Notes: generated by a model not told the origin, from the letters alone. A DNA stretch of 64,000 nucleotides from Acanthosoma haemorrhoidale (GCA_930367205.1 CAKNEZ010000002.1:1584343-1648342), one strand, 5' to 3'. Positions 51,976 to 63,334 are shown, counted from the stretch's first letter. A program made the numbers and translations.

Positions 51976-52480
51976 GTGTATTTGAATTGAGTATTCAGGA
52001 ACACTGGAAATAATATGAATGAATATATTTGGAACTCTCTAACAACACAACACTACAATACAATGCATAATGATAACAATAATAAGCAGGTTACACCTGA
52101 GGTTATCAAACAAGGATGAACCTCGTTGGCAGAATGATGTCATACATGACATAAATCTAATAATGTTAAGCCATTAATACTTTGACATAATAGGCTGCGA
52201 ATAGTTGAGTCTATTATCATAGGTCTGAACAAAAATTTATTTTGTTAAAAAAGAATTTAGTGTAAAGATAACCAACTATATTCATAAGAATAATTGTATG
52301 AATAAATTATCACCACATACATTTTGATGTAATATATTGTAACGCTAATAAAAAAAAAGATAAAAGGACATTCACAGAAAACTTTAACTCACTGACTCTT
52401 GACTGACAAAACTACAAACACAAAAGAGACAAAGAGTTAAGACCTATCTCTCTCCTAAACTCAGGTATTTATAGGCAGTC
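51976..52480 (-). repeat. Probable 5' LTR of gypsy-4
   Basis: Ends in AATACACAATAAA directly before the primer-binding site. It contains CTATAAATACCTGAG (52476-52462), a TATA box with following initiator-like sequence, on the same strand as the genes. The upper border is not determined; no matching 3' LTR was found. Confidence 0.5.
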
Positions 52481-53269
52481 TACCCCCTCCAAATAAAAGA
52501 GGCTTTACTCAAGGGGCTTAGTTATTTTCCAGGGTTTATTCATTAATAACTTTCCTTATTGGGCAATAAGTAATTGTGATAAATTTTCTCATTCATACCA
52601 TATTTACAATTTTCATTTACTCCTTCATTCATACACCATTTACATGCATTAAGTGCCTGATTTTTGAAGAATACGTGACCTAAATATTACAATGATATGC
52701 ATAGGAATGAATATTAATCATTTCACTTGTCCCTAACACGTTATATAATTTCATTAATGATTGTTGCCTGAAACTAGTCTCTCAAGGGGTCCACCATCCA
52801 TTGAAAAGCTCGTACTATCCTCCATAGCATCACGACTATGCTAGGTGTACAGGTTCAGTGGTAGGGAAGTTATGACTTGTTCTTCACAGCTTCCTCTGAA
52901 GCTTCTACTGCACCGGTTGTCTTAATTCCACCAACGGACCTTTTGCAACTAGTTGCGTGATGAAAGATAAGAGCCCAGTCTAGAAGGGGGTCCAGGAGGT
53001 GCTGCCCCTGCAAAGTACCACCCAAACTGGATCCATAAGTCACTGGTCTTTAACTCCCCAAGTAATCGGTGACACTCGTCGACTGTAGATACTTTGCACT
53101 GTAGATAAAAAGTACTAACAAGGTTTACAAACAAAAATAAAATATGATTAAATAATCCTAAACTTCTTCAAAAATGCTCAACAAATTATTACTAATTAAT
53201 TGTCCTACATATAAATTTGAGTAGGTTATTAAATCGGGCCTAATCTTAAAATACCATACCTGCAATATC
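52481..53269. other. Intron sequence, no element recognised
   Basis: AT-rich with a few short ORFs and no protein motif. Confidence 0.4.
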
Positions 53270-53452
53270 ATACAGTATTTACAAACAGCCCAGAGACCTC
53301 ATAAGTTCACATAATTGTCACCTCCCTTGCATGCGAAAGAGGAAGCGGAGTCTTGGAAAGTCCCCCACGCTCCTCCATCAGCCACGTCACTGGATATGAG
53401 CCAGTTGAGGCTAACCAAGAGTACGAGAGCCACAGACACTTAGGACATGATT
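53270..53452 (-). repeat. Inverted copy of the 10.14-kb repeat
   Basis: On the minus strand this aligns with 10140-10290. The shared parts are the ATGTCC start, GTGGCTCTCG, CTGATGGAGGAGCGTGGGGG and GGTCTCTGGGCTGTTTGTAA. It has an in-frame TAA as third codon of the leader-like ORF and an extra block of about 44 bases. Confidence 0.7.
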
Positions 53453-53589
53453 GGGGAAACTTGCCATTGACAGCACTCCCACTGTCACGAGGCCATTGCC
53501 ACTTTAGTCTCTAAGTAGGATTATAGGGATGAGTGGTGAAGTGTAATGACGGCTAGGGAATGAGGGTGGTTGGATAGGTTTAGATGGAA

Positions 53590-54480
53590 TTTCATGTACT
53601 AGGAATCTTTTTTAAGCTTGTAAAGCAAATCTGTGTGCCAAACTCTGTCAAATGCTGTTTGGTTTCAATTGCTGAGGATATGTGATCAACAAAGCAAAGA
53701 CCTTGTTGAGCAGTGCAATGTCGTAGACAGAAACCAAACTGGTGTAGGACATTTTTTTATGGATTTAACAATTAGAAGTAGATGTCTTGATAGGAGTTTT
53801 TCAAATATTTTTTAGAGGATAAGGAATAGGCTAATTGGACGGTAAGATGAGGCGTTATTGGGTGGTTTACCGGGTTTTGCGAATAGGACAATAATTGAAT
53901 GTTTTCAGAGGAGAGGAAAGTGCGTAGTTTGGATAGTGCAATTATCGATGTAGGTTAGGAATATTATGGCTTTAGGAGGAAGTTGTTAGAGAATTTGAGA
54001 AGTAAGGAGATCATATCCGGGTGATTTTCGGTAAGGTAAGTTTTTCAGAAGGCATTTGACTTCAAAAGTGTTAATGGCTTTTGGTTTAAGTGAGAGAGGG
54101 ATAGGTGAAGTAATGAAATCTTTAACAGTTATGCCATGAGTATGGTTTTGATGAGAAAGGTGAGGTGTGAAAGTACGGGAAAGATGCAAAGTGAATTCTT
54201 CCAACCTTTCCCCATCTGAAGCCACCCAGGACCGATCATCACGACAGAGTGGGTGTGAAACAGGATGATTGTTAGGATCTTTTTAGTTACATTCCGTAAG
54301 GAGTTATCCACTGCAGACAGAGAGAAGAGGTAGGAATCAAAGGAATCAGATCGGAAGGATGCTAAATGCCACTTTACCTATCCACAGTAATGATTGTACA
54401 AGCGACGATCAGCAGGATGTCGGGATCTTTGCCACATTGTCCTCTAGTGGCGTTTGGATTGGATTAGGTCTTTGAGATGA
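53590..54480 (-). pseudogene. Jockey-like ORF2 fragment (linker and RT)
   Basis: Degenerate minus-strand coding traces. The endonuclease-RT linker (around 54470-54400, WQRSRHPADRRLYN) is followed by FEVKCLLKNLPYRKSPGYDLL, the RT entry (K.PG.D motif), and then stop-rich remains of the palm down to about 53600. At least five frame changes. It lies within the large intron of host gene A. Confidence 0.7.
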
Positions 54481-55369
54481 TGAGATAAAGGATTATCGTT
54501 GTGAATTTTTCCATTAGATGATTACCATTAGATGAATACAATGAACATCCCATTTATAAGTCAAAGAGATGACAACATTTACAATTTGTTTTGTTTCTTT
54601 TTAATACCAAAATAGGCTAAAGCACTCGAATATAGAAAGTGGCAATCTTGTTGCACAGTCAAATCTAATATACACCACTATTTATCAATATAGCTCACTA
54701 CAATTTATCAAAATTGAAACGAGCCAGGAAAATAATAAACCCATTGATTTATTGAGAGTACATGCTATAACAGAGAAGTTCGCCATAATAAAAGGTTATA
54801 GACCAAAGGTCAAATGCATATAACATAGATATTGACAAAACTTAGATAATACTTGACTAATCAGGCTATTAAGCAAAGATACTACAGATATTCTTCAAAT
54901 ATTGACTTTCTGACATTGGATACATATTGAAATAAAACAATATAAATTATATGAAGCTCGTTAATAAGGTATGGTTTGAATAAGCAATTAAATAATTATA
55001 AAAGTTTTGCAGAATTATTTTTATTATGTAAACATTTGAAATAAATTTTATTTACTTATACTTATTTTATTTGATGTATTATTATATTCAATGAGATCTT
55101 TTATGTATTGTAATCCAAAAATTACTCCAAATAATTTTAAGTAGATTATTATTAAGATATATATTATCGTATGTGTATTGAATTTTGATTTACACATCAT
55201 CCCTGACAAAATGTCTTGCTCTGTATCTCCTTCAGCGCCAGGATAAAAATGTCTGCCAACATTGAGATCAAGGCAAAGTGATGATCAGCAGATCAGAGGA
55301 ACAAAGAAGGAAACTTCTATTCATACCGAGATCACAGTACGCTCAGGAGATAGGTGGGGGGATGATGTA
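54481..55369. other. Intron sequence, no gene seen
   Basis: Very AT-rich, with no repeat border or motif recognised. Confidence 0.45.
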
Positions 55370-56680
55370 AACTCCCTTCAAAAAAATCACAACACCTAGA
55401 AATTTTTGAATATCATGAGAACCGCAGGTTTCGCATTTTACACACAAGGTCATCAGTTCAAAATAAACAATTTTATTAAACAAAATATTAAAATTGAATA
55501 TATGGTTTAATTAAAATAAAAAATTTCTTTACAAAAATAAAAAACACAGCAAAAATTAATTTTTTTCTTTTTTAACAAAATTTAAATTTTATAGGCTTGT
55601 AATGGCATTTAATAACAATTATTGCCTCCTCTGGCTTTAATAGCTGCTTCCATCCTTCCAAGCATACTCTTAAAAACATTTTTAATAAAATCTTGGGGGA
55701 TGTTATCCCACTCACAGTAATACAGCCATCTTTAGCATTTTAAGTGTGTATTAGGAGGGGGATCTTACAACCGAACCATCATTTTTTGTTTTCCCCACAC
55801 ATATTCAATTGGGTTAAGTTCTGGACTTGTTGCTGGCCACTCTAGGTCACTGATACCTGTTGTGTTCAGGTAGTCAGGTAGAAACACATGTTGCCTTGCC
55901 TTATGCGGCAGGGCATTATCATGCAGCACTGATTGTATTGTTCACCAGGTTTTCTCCAAACTTTTTCACAGCCATCTGGACTGTTAATGGCCACTCTTGT
56001 CTCATCAGTTATTAGGATATTTTTCCATTCCTCTTCAGTCCATGATTGGTATTCTCTTGCAAATCTTTAGTGTTCTGCAGTAGAAGGGGGCTCTTTCCCA
56101 GCCCTTCTTGAGTTAAGGCTTTACTCTCTCAGTCTTCTTATAATGGTTGACTCTGAGAATTTTATCCCCTGAATACCAGCAACCAAGTTTCTAATGTCAT
56201 AAATAATGTGGTCTTCAGTTGGATCAGTGACGTAGGATGTCCTGAATTTGGCCGTCTTGGGTGACTCCCGGTCTCTCTGTACCTTTTTATGGCCCTTAAA
56301 ACTGTAGAGTAATGAAAATCAATCATTTTTATGATTTACTGAAATACATTCAGTAATTTTTCATATTAAATCATCACGACTTAAAAGGCTCATTATCACA
56401 CAATAATAAATAAAGAGATAAGAGAGAAGCTGATGTATGGGGCAAACAAAAGGTAAAAGAAGACTGAAATAGGAATTGAAATCAATCAAGAAAAATATTA
56501 TATTATATAATAGTGAGTAACAATGATATTAATAATCCCTAATGTTTTCATGTAACTAATCCTATCACTTAATACTTGATCCTATTACTATAAATAAAAT
56601 AAAACATGGATTAGGCTCCAAAACTGAAAAAATGTTGAGGTCTATAGGGAAAAATGTTGCAATTTTTTTGAAGGGGAGTG
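55370..56680 (-). mobile_element. Tc1/mariner-superfamily transposon (DD37E), decayed
   Basis: 1.31 kb flanked by TA dinucleotides (55368-55369 and 56681-56682). The ends are inverted: CTCCCTTCAAAAAAATCACA on the left, CTCCCCTTCAAAAAAATTGC on the right read in reverse. A transposase pseudogene on the minus strand fills the centre. It sits in the intron of host gene A. Confidence 0.9.
55590..56330 (-). pseudogene. Tc1/mariner transposase (DD37E)
   Basis: Minus-strand translation, in pieces. The helix-turn-helix end is YSTVLRAIKRYRETGSHPR, the first catalytic D is in ILITDETRVAINSPDG followed by VWRKPGE, the second D is in LHDNALPHKARQH, and the E is in WPATSPELNPIEYVW. The C-terminus is WDNIPQDFIKNVFKSMLGRM. 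There are 37 residues between the second D and the E, which defines the DD37E group. Several stops and shifts mean no active enzyme. Confidence 0.88.
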
Positions 56681-56847
56681 TATTTATCTCAAAAAACAGT
56701 AATTCGAATAATTTGAAGTATAGGTCAAATATAGACTTTAAACAAAAAAAAAATTTTATAAACAGATTTCATTTCACATTTTTTATCCAACTCGATCGTT
56801 CTTTATTTTTTATATTGTATAATTACTGACAATTTTTTCATTTTTAG

Positions 56848-56925
56848 ACAGTAGAGAAATACTGTAGGCAAAGAAAGGACGCACCTCACTTGTTACATCC
56901 TTTCAGATATCTGTACAAAACAATG
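56848..56925 (+). CDS. Host gene A, exon (26 codons)
   Basis: The acceptor TTTTTAG ends at 56847 and the donor GTAAGC begins at 56926. Exactly 78 bases, open in phase 0, which is the phase left by the exon ending at 46477. It reads TVEKYCRQRKDAPHLL followed by HPFRYLYKTM. Splice sites, phase and the absence of any transposon similarity argue for a true coding exon. The protein family is not recognised. Confidence 0.7.
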
Positions 56926-57123
56926 GTAAGCTACTCAAACCTATGGGTAGGATGCTACATCCTTTAGGAGTGGAAATTTATGGGAGGGTCATTTTGATCA
57001 TGCTTACTAATTACTATATTATTAGCGGAAAATACCATTTTTCATAGTATTTTCATATATATACTGATTGAGAGGAAATAAAATATTAAGAGTCTTGATT
57101 TGAATGATGGGAGTGAAGAAGAC

Positions 57124-57271
57124 TGTCAGAATGAAAGACATAGGTTGATTGAATATAAGTAATAATTTATTAAACATTAAATAAGTACATTTTAATCACA
57201 AGTTATATAGGTTAGATTAATATTGTCAGCCGGCTTTGTTCATTTAATAGAGATAACCAAACCATATGACA
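57124..57271 (-). repeat. Putative solo LTR, copy 2
   Basis: About 93% identical to 9899-10045, with the same TG..CA ends and internal CTATATAA and AATAAATT on the minus strand. It lies between the 26-codon exon and the putative last exon of host gene A. No clear target duplication. Confidence 0.5.
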
Positions 57272-57375
57272 TCTCATACAACATCTGGGACAACTTACCT
57301 GAGGAATGGCGAGAGGATGAGGAATTTATCCAGAAACGAAGACTTTCATGCCTCAATGAATATATTAATTATTAA
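57272..57375 (+). CDS. Putative last exon of host gene A
   Basis: Open frame reading YNIWDNLPEEWREDEEFIQK, then RRLSCLNEYINY and TAA at 57373-57375. It lies close upstream of an AATAAA. The left border is unclear because a putative solo LTR abuts it and no good acceptor with matching phase is evident. It could also belong to a different gene. Confidence 0.4.
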
Positions 57376-57415
57376 TTGTAATATTATATCTATAGTTTAT
57401 TCATGTTTTATTTCA

Positions 57416-57421
57416 AATAAA
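57416..57421 (+). terminator. Polyadenylation signal AATAAA (gene A side)
   Basis: AATAAA 41 bases after the TAA at 57375, in a T-rich context. It fits the 3' end of the plus-strand gene that converges with the BIR gene. Confidence 0.5.
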
Positions 57422-57523
57422 CCATAGAAATTAAAAAAAAAAATTTGTTTATTTACCTTTATTCACCTTTTTACTTAGGGAAAAGTTACAAAAAAAAAAA
57501 CAACGTATAGGCATAACAATTAT

Positions 57524-57949
57524 TTATTGAATATAGTTCAAATTACAATTTATGTGGCTATTATTACACATTTTCTCGAGTTCATTTAAATTATTAAAAA
57601 GGGTATTAGTATTAATATCAAAGTCCATTGATGAAGATTTCACAGGTTCTTCACCTTCTTCATGTTTCTTATAGAGTTCAGCCATCTTGGTTATCAAGTC
57701 CAGTGAGTCGTTGATTTTCTTAACTTCTCTATAAAGCTTTGTCACATCATTTTTGTTAAAACATGCCGAAGGTGTATTCAGCTGAAGGGTAGATGTACTC
57801 TGGTTAAACATTGCGAAAGAAAGAATTACCTGTTCAATTTTCATGATCCTGTTCCTCCCTCTCTTGGAAAATATACAATTTACATTTTTACATCCTAGTC
57901 GGTCTTTAACCTCAACTTTCTTGGGCCTGCTTTGCAAAAGAGACAACAT
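57524..57949 (-). CDS. BIR-domain gene, C-terminal exon region
   Basis: 141-codon minus-strand frame following the BIR part. It contains a helical, charged segment (NKNDVTKLYREVKKINDSLD, MAELYKKHEEGEEP). It ends at TAA (57526-57524), which overlaps an AATAAA polyadenylation signal. The frame differs from that of the BIR segment and overlaps it by 38 bases, so an intron or frameshift lies near 57940. No second known domain is visible. Confidence 0.5.
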   Translation of the reverse strand: MLSLLQSRPKKVEVKDRLGCKNVNCIFSKRGRNRIMKIEQVILSFAMFNQSTSTLQLNTPSACFNKNDVTKLYREVKKINDSLDLITKMAELYKKHEEGEEPVKSSSMDFDINTNTLFNNLNELEKMCNNSHINCNLNYIQ

Positions 57950-58118
57950 CCTTGGAACTTGGTCGACAATGAACTTGACACCTTGTTAAGTCTGAATTTT
58001 TCAAATAATAAAATCCTGCTGATGCAAGCTTGACGGCACTCACTGGTGAGGACCATCCAACAAATGTAGACAGACGATCATTCTCATACCTCAGACTCCA
58101 ACCTGAACGCTGACACAT
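57912..58118 (-). CDS. BIR (inhibitor of apoptosis repeat) domain, partial
   Basis: The minus-strand ATG at 58118 opens MCQRSGWSLRYENDRLSTFV, then GWSSPVSAVKLASAGFYYLK and NSDLTRCQVHC. The R..TF..W...LA.AGFYY..SD..RC pattern is the first two thirds of a BIR domain, the zinc-binding module of IAP/survivin proteins. The second half (W..D.P..H....C) is not in this frame. An unspliced exon or a pseudogene are both possible. Confidence 0.65.
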   Translation of the reverse strand: MCQRSGWSLRYENDRLSTFVGWSSPVSAVKLASAGFYYLKNSDLTRCQVHCRPSSKDVVSFAKQAQES

Positions 58119-58800
58119 CTTGAACTAATTGAAAGAACAGTGAGATTAAAGACATATTTTACACCCCCCACCCACATTAATACCATACTTCAACTGACCC
58201 ATGCAAAAGCCGCGCAAAGGCGGGAGCCATGAATGGGACTCATCTTATCAATGGACTAGACCCAGCTGTGTGTCACTAGTGGAGAACTCTTATCGTGGCC
58301 TGACGTCACGTCACAGGAGGCGAGCCCCCCAAGCTGCTCGTCAATGAGTCACAGTGACTCATCCCCCTTGCCATGTTGCCGGATCCTCCCCTGTGAGGTT
58401 GTCAGATCTACTATCTGGAGGCTCCTGACACACTTTTAAACTCTTATCACCCCCCAATGACGCATCAATTCAACGAAATTACACACCAATTCCAAGAATT
58501 TCCTCACCCCTCGCCCTGGCTATCATCTCAAGGTCACGAGATAACGTGATACGACAACCTTTAAGGTCATATCTCGGGGCTCTTACTCAACCCGCCTATT
58601 ATATCTACTTGTATACCTTTATAGAAACAAGATATAGCACTGATTACATATGATGTCAGGCTCCACCACTTGACGGTGAAGATAAATTTGGGGACACCCA
58701 TTTATGTCACCACCATGTATAAGAGACCGAGGGCGTCTCTCCAAGAGTTCTCAGCTCTTATTACTCTAAGAGTGTGCCAAGAGAAATAACCACTGGGCTG
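58119..58800. other. Spacer, GC-richer, no gene seen
   Basis: Upstream side of the BIR gene. A block near 58700-58790 (GAGACCGAGGGCGTCTCTCC) may be the 5' end of the following Jockey-like element, but no border was identified. Confidence 0.4.
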
Positions 58801-58826
58801 TCAGAGACTTAAATGCGCGGCATTCT

Positions 58827-60960
58827 TTGTGGAATAATGCCACTGCCAACCCAGCGGGGAGAGTCTTGGTAAAGACGCCCTTTATTGTCGTTCAACCTCA
58901 GAACCACACCTTTCGCCATAGAGGTAACAGTGCACAGACCCCCACCCTACATATTTTACTCACAAAACAACCACACAGGATAAACAATTGTGAGACCCTG
59001 GACCACCTGCCAGTATTGTATTCCAATGACGGTAGAGTGGTGATCCCCCCACGAAGTACGACTATTGTCCGGCTGAATGGTACCTATATCGATCGCAACT
59101 TTACCATCAATTACATACGGTTCCTATTCTCCGCACTACAGAGGAAGTGGATCGATAGGTAGCTTTCCTGACCAAGGTTATCGTCGATGCAGCAAACACT
59201 GCTATCCCAATGTTTAGCCCGAAGCCTCCCATGGTACATGTCCACCAGACCATATTCATTGACTTATTTCCTTACGAAATAATTGGAAAAATAACTGGTA
59301 TAGGACAAGGAATCGTCAGGCCAAAAAAGTTGAGAACTCCCTTGCAACACAAATTCGTGGCTTGATAAGGAATTGGAAGACAACAACGTGGCATGAACGG
59401 CTTCATGGCTTACATGGCGATTTCCGTTAGTTTTAGAAGCTCCTAAAGACTACTACCAAGAAGGACTCAGGTGTCCGCTTTCATGACGGAGACACCCTGT
59501 ACACATCGGAAGAACAGGCTAAAATTTTGGCCGACCACTATACCACAGAAAACCCCGTTAGGACAGGTAACTACCACAAACCTCCGCAGCTGAGGGCAGG
59601 TCGGAACTATATGTTTGTCTCCTCGAAGCAGCTCAAGGCGATTCTTCACCGGTGTCATGGAAACCAAGCACCAGGGGGTGACGGGGTTTAAACGGTATTG
59701 CTGAAACAGCTGCCGAGGAGAGTGATTTCCCAACTCGTTAACCTATAAAATTTATGTATCAAGTTACGATACTTCCCGACAACGTGTAACAAGCTATTTT
59801 GTTCCCACTTCGCTAGCACACAAATAGAGGCGACCACCCACCCCACTATCGCCGATTAGTCTCCTCCCTCTCAAGGGGAAGTTTCTCGAAACGACAATAC
59901 TGAACTACCTGAAGAAGTTCTGTTCGGAAAATGATATCATTCCGTACGAGCAGACAGGTTTTCAGGCTCATCTGAGTACAGAACATCCGCTTGTGAAGGA
60001 ACAGACGTAAGCCACCCTCGGTATCAACACGAATACAGCAACTGCTATGATCTCGTTGGACTGCACAAAGGCTTTCGACTCAGCGTCCCACGGGATGCTG
60101 TGCTGACAGGTTTGTGACTGGAAATTCCTAGAGCTATGTACCATGTTGGTTTCGTTCTTGAAAAACAGATCGGTGGGGCTACTGGTAGGTGATTGCCTCT
60201 CTAACCCATTCCCTCTGACTTGTGGAGTTCCTCAAAGTGCGGTTCTGTCTCCGGTTCTTTTCAGCATGCACACATCTTAAATTATTGGGACAAACTATAA
60301 GAAAGCTACTGTAAACGCTTTCGCTGACAACATTGTGGTTTACAGCAGTAGCATGAGTGCACAAAGAGCTCTTACACAGGTCAAGTTAGTTTGTAACGTT
60401 ATCAGTGATAGACTGGGCATGTTAAACATTATTGCCCGGAAAAGCGACTGCGTAATATTCCCCCTTTAAAAGGGGGAAAAATCCTTCCTAAAATCGTATA
60501 GTATAGGGGGGGCAAGAGAACTCACCAGCTTTCTCAATGCACTATTTGGGTATACAAATGGATAGGCATCTCCATTTCACTACTCATATTAGTAATAAAA
60601 TAGAAAAACAAAGGTCTTACCGGCTATCGCACTTGCTAACTTCGCCCAATCTGTCACTTTGTCTCAAATTGATGATATATTGATTATATAATTCAATTGA
60701 TGTGTCCTCCGGCCAGCTGTACGGTGCCCCACTATTTCCCCCCTTGACTGACCATACAGCCAAATATCTCCAACATTTCCAAAATGGGATCATGCGAAAA
60801 GTGGTCCGACATAAATACCTCTTTCCAGAGGTTGAAGAACGCTGACCTGCACCCGCTGCTTGGTGTGCCGTGGGTGGGTGAGTTTATCCACCGGAGACAC
60901 ATTAAGTTTTGTGACTCGTTGCACATACCTGACAAACCCAGTGTTTAACACTATAAGCCC
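58827..60960 (+). pseudogene. Jockey-like non-LTR ORF2, heavily decayed
   Basis: Plus-strand remains in several frames. They run from an endonuclease end (58827-59162 frame, RVLVKTPFIVVQPQNHTFRH) through a linker to RT. RT traces include AILHRCHGNQAPGGDGV (PG.DG motif), ENDIIPYEQTGFQAHLSTEH, LDCTKAFDSASHGML (first catalytic D) and NPFPLTCGVPQSAVLSPVLF. ORF2 end segments lie around 60720-60950. More than ten stops are spread over it. It is a long-dead copy. Confidence 0.75.
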
Positions 60961-62440
60961 ACCTCCCCTCCTGCATCGATGGCAACAGACTGTCGGGGAA
61001 AAATTAGGTTAAGAATTAGTATGTAAGTCAGTTTTAAGGTTGATCAAAAAGGTGAGCCCCATCACCTTTATTAGTCAGTTTAGTACAGTCACTTGTAATG
61101 TACGAGTATATCATTATACTTTATAAAATAACAAAACCTGAATATAATGTAGCGATGCTACAGAAAATACAAAAATAATTTGTAAATAGATTCGCCTGAG
61201 GATCTATAATTGTATATAATAACTGTAAATTTAAAGGGGCTATGAACGAAAAAAAAATAAAGCAGTTCCACGGATAACGGGTAACTGTAACGGTACAATG
61301 ACCACAAGTGGAAATACAGTGACAAAATAGTGACAATTAACAGGTAAGGAGAGGCTGTACTTTCAAACACGAACTTAGCAATCGTTATTGGTCCGTCTGT
61401 TAGTGTGACAGTTCTAGTAAGGTTCAAATTTTATTTAATAATTATTTAATCTATGCAAATGTTCAAATGGACACCGGATATTGGTCAAAATACAATAACA
61501 GAAAAATTAGGAAAAAAATCAAACCTAAACATTGTAATTTTTAGTTTAACATTGATTAGACTTGACACCTTGGAATATTATTTAACATCAAAACGAGACG
61601 AGGACCCTCACTCGTATGTGATATAGGTTATAGAACCAACAAAAACAAGTAGATCCTCATTTGCTAAATGCTATCTTTTATAATCAAATTTTAGAAGAAA
61701 CTATACAGTGAAAATTCTTTTTTGTCCAAATTTACGCACTGAAACGCGAAAACACAAAGATATTCCAAAAGCAAATGTTTTTAGTTACCGACTAAGAACA
61801 GAAATCGTTTTTACCGATTCACATAATTGTTTGTTGTTAGTAGTTAATTCAGCTATTTACGATTTATTTTAACATCATATTTCATGAATAAAATTTAGCG
61901 AATAATTGATGTAACATAATTTTATTAGGTATAATAATAGTTATAATGATGGTTAGGGCTGGGCTGGCTAATTCCATGGCTAATTTTTGTTCTAATAAAA
62001 AATCAATACTAGTTTTGTAACCTACCTCATTTTTTACCATTTCTTTTCCTAATTTATTTGATCAATTTACCTTAACTAATTTGATAGGTCCGTCATGAGA
62101 TCTATAATTCAAATTGTTTTATGTCTTTGACATAGGAATTTATCCCGATTGAATCGCCCAATCTCAAGGCTAATGTTGTAGTTAATAATAAATTGAGAAA
62201 CTAGGAATTGTGAAATATATTTTAAATAAAATGGTTATAAAAAATAATTATAATTATATATAGTGCTGACAAAAAGTATATAAAAAAATATTCAATTGCT
62301 TTTGAACAAGGATAGTCACTACTAATTACATAAAACATTTCTTTTAATGGATCCATAATAAAAACAATATTAATATCACCCAATCGATGATCTCCATATA
62401 ATCCAATCAACATTACTGTCTGCTGTTGGTTCTTCTCCTC
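60961..62440. other. AT-rich DNA, no supported gene
   Basis: Short ORFs only. No repeat or RNA gene recognised. Confidence 0.45.
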
Positions 62441-62451
62441 TCTTCCAGTAT

Positions 62452-62788
62452 GGTACCGCCAGTTCGGGAGCTTGCTAAGAATCCGCTCTTCTCGGTGGTC
62501 GTGCTAAGACTTCCCGTTTATCTCATCCCCACTCCTAAGAGCATAAGGGAATATGCTTACAATCTGGTCACATCTGTGAAGGTTCCTGGTCATGATATGC
62601 TCAAATATCATGAATGTTACAGTTTATGGCATATTTGTTATTGTAATACACTTATATGTAATAGTAAGATAATTAATAATACCTCGATGAGGATGTTGCT
62701 GATTGTTGTATATTGGAAGTTGGGACCGATTGGAACACAAAATAGAGCGGCGCATTCTGAAAATATGATGATAATAATAATAATATAA
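62452..62788 (+). CDS. Unrecognised ORF
   Basis: An ATG directly after CTTCCAG at 62445-62450 opens MVPPVRELAKNPLFSVVVLR, then PVYLIPTPKSIREYAYNLV and further AT-rich codons. The first 55 residues have ordinary composition and could be an exon. The remainder (isoleucine strings) looks non-coding. No family recognised. Confidence 0.25.
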
Positions 62789-62839
62789 TGATATGTTTAG
62801 TAAAATGATATAGTATATTGTAGAGTTATAATCAATTAC

Positions 62840-63068
62840 CGGATATCGGTGGCGATGATACGACCCGTCAGAGTTTTGTGAATTTGCATATCGAGGGGGT
62901 ATTTTAAATGCCTGAGGGTTGAACCCTAATCCCACTAGTGGCTGGATGAATGTGCTTGCCTGGTAAGAGTACTGCACTGAGTACTGCTGCAACCAGGGAG
63001 AGGCCTGTTGCCTCGGATCCCCGAAGTTATTGGGACAGATGTCACAGGGATAGATGACGGCTTGTTGT
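62840..63068 (-). CDS. Host gene C, exon 2 (Q/N-rich protein)
   Basis: On the minus strand it has the acceptor TTTCAG before 63068 and the donor G|GTAATT after 62840. It joins in phase with the exon at 63335-63532 (AC + A forms a threonine codon). It reads QQAVIYPCDICPNNFGDPRQ, later WLQQYSVQYSYQASTFIQPL and RYANSQNSDGSYHRHRYP. The lone CDIC pair could be half of a zinc-binding site. Coding status rests on openness, splice sites and phase. Family not recognised. Confidence 0.7.
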
Positions 63069-63334
63069 CTGAAATGAAATATGCATTTTTCGATAATTAT
63101 CTGAAGTGAAATAAAGTGACGAAGCCCTGATTTGAACCCAGGATCTACTCCTGATTATCACCTGCCAGACGCCAGAGCCCGACAGACAGCAATCCACGGC
63201 TTTAACCATTTTGTTATAAGCTCATAACTCTCTATTCAGGTTGATTTCGTTACGTGGCTCTCTATGGCCTACTGCAGAATGCCTTAATTAGTCAAATATT
63301 ATCTCTAGAACCTTTAATTTTGTCCAATACTCAC

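Larger units (their letters stand above)
47784..52480 (-). mobile_element. Ty3/gypsy retrotransposon gypsy-4, decayed
   Basis: Minus-strand order: LTR-like region with a TATA box, primer-binding site TGGCGACGAGGATGGG at about 51970-51955, gag, protease, RT, RNase H, integrase. The primer-binding site is shared with gypsy-2, but the proteins are clearly different. No 3' LTR similar to the 52-kb region is recognised below 47784. Stops and frameshifts break every gene except integrase. Confidence 0.9.
46478..56847 (+). other. Large intron of host gene A (10.4 kb)
   Basis: Starts GTACGT and ends TTTTTAG. Its length is explained by insertions: gypsy-4 (47.6-52.5 kb, minus), a Jockey fragment (53.6-54.5 kb, minus) and a DD37E transposon (55.4-56.7 kb, minus). 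46478-47630 itself shows no gene. Confidence 0.65.

Noticed and set aside
58827..59162. Stand-alone gene of 111 codons
   Set aside because: It continues, across frames, into reverse transcriptase remains of the same Jockey-like element.
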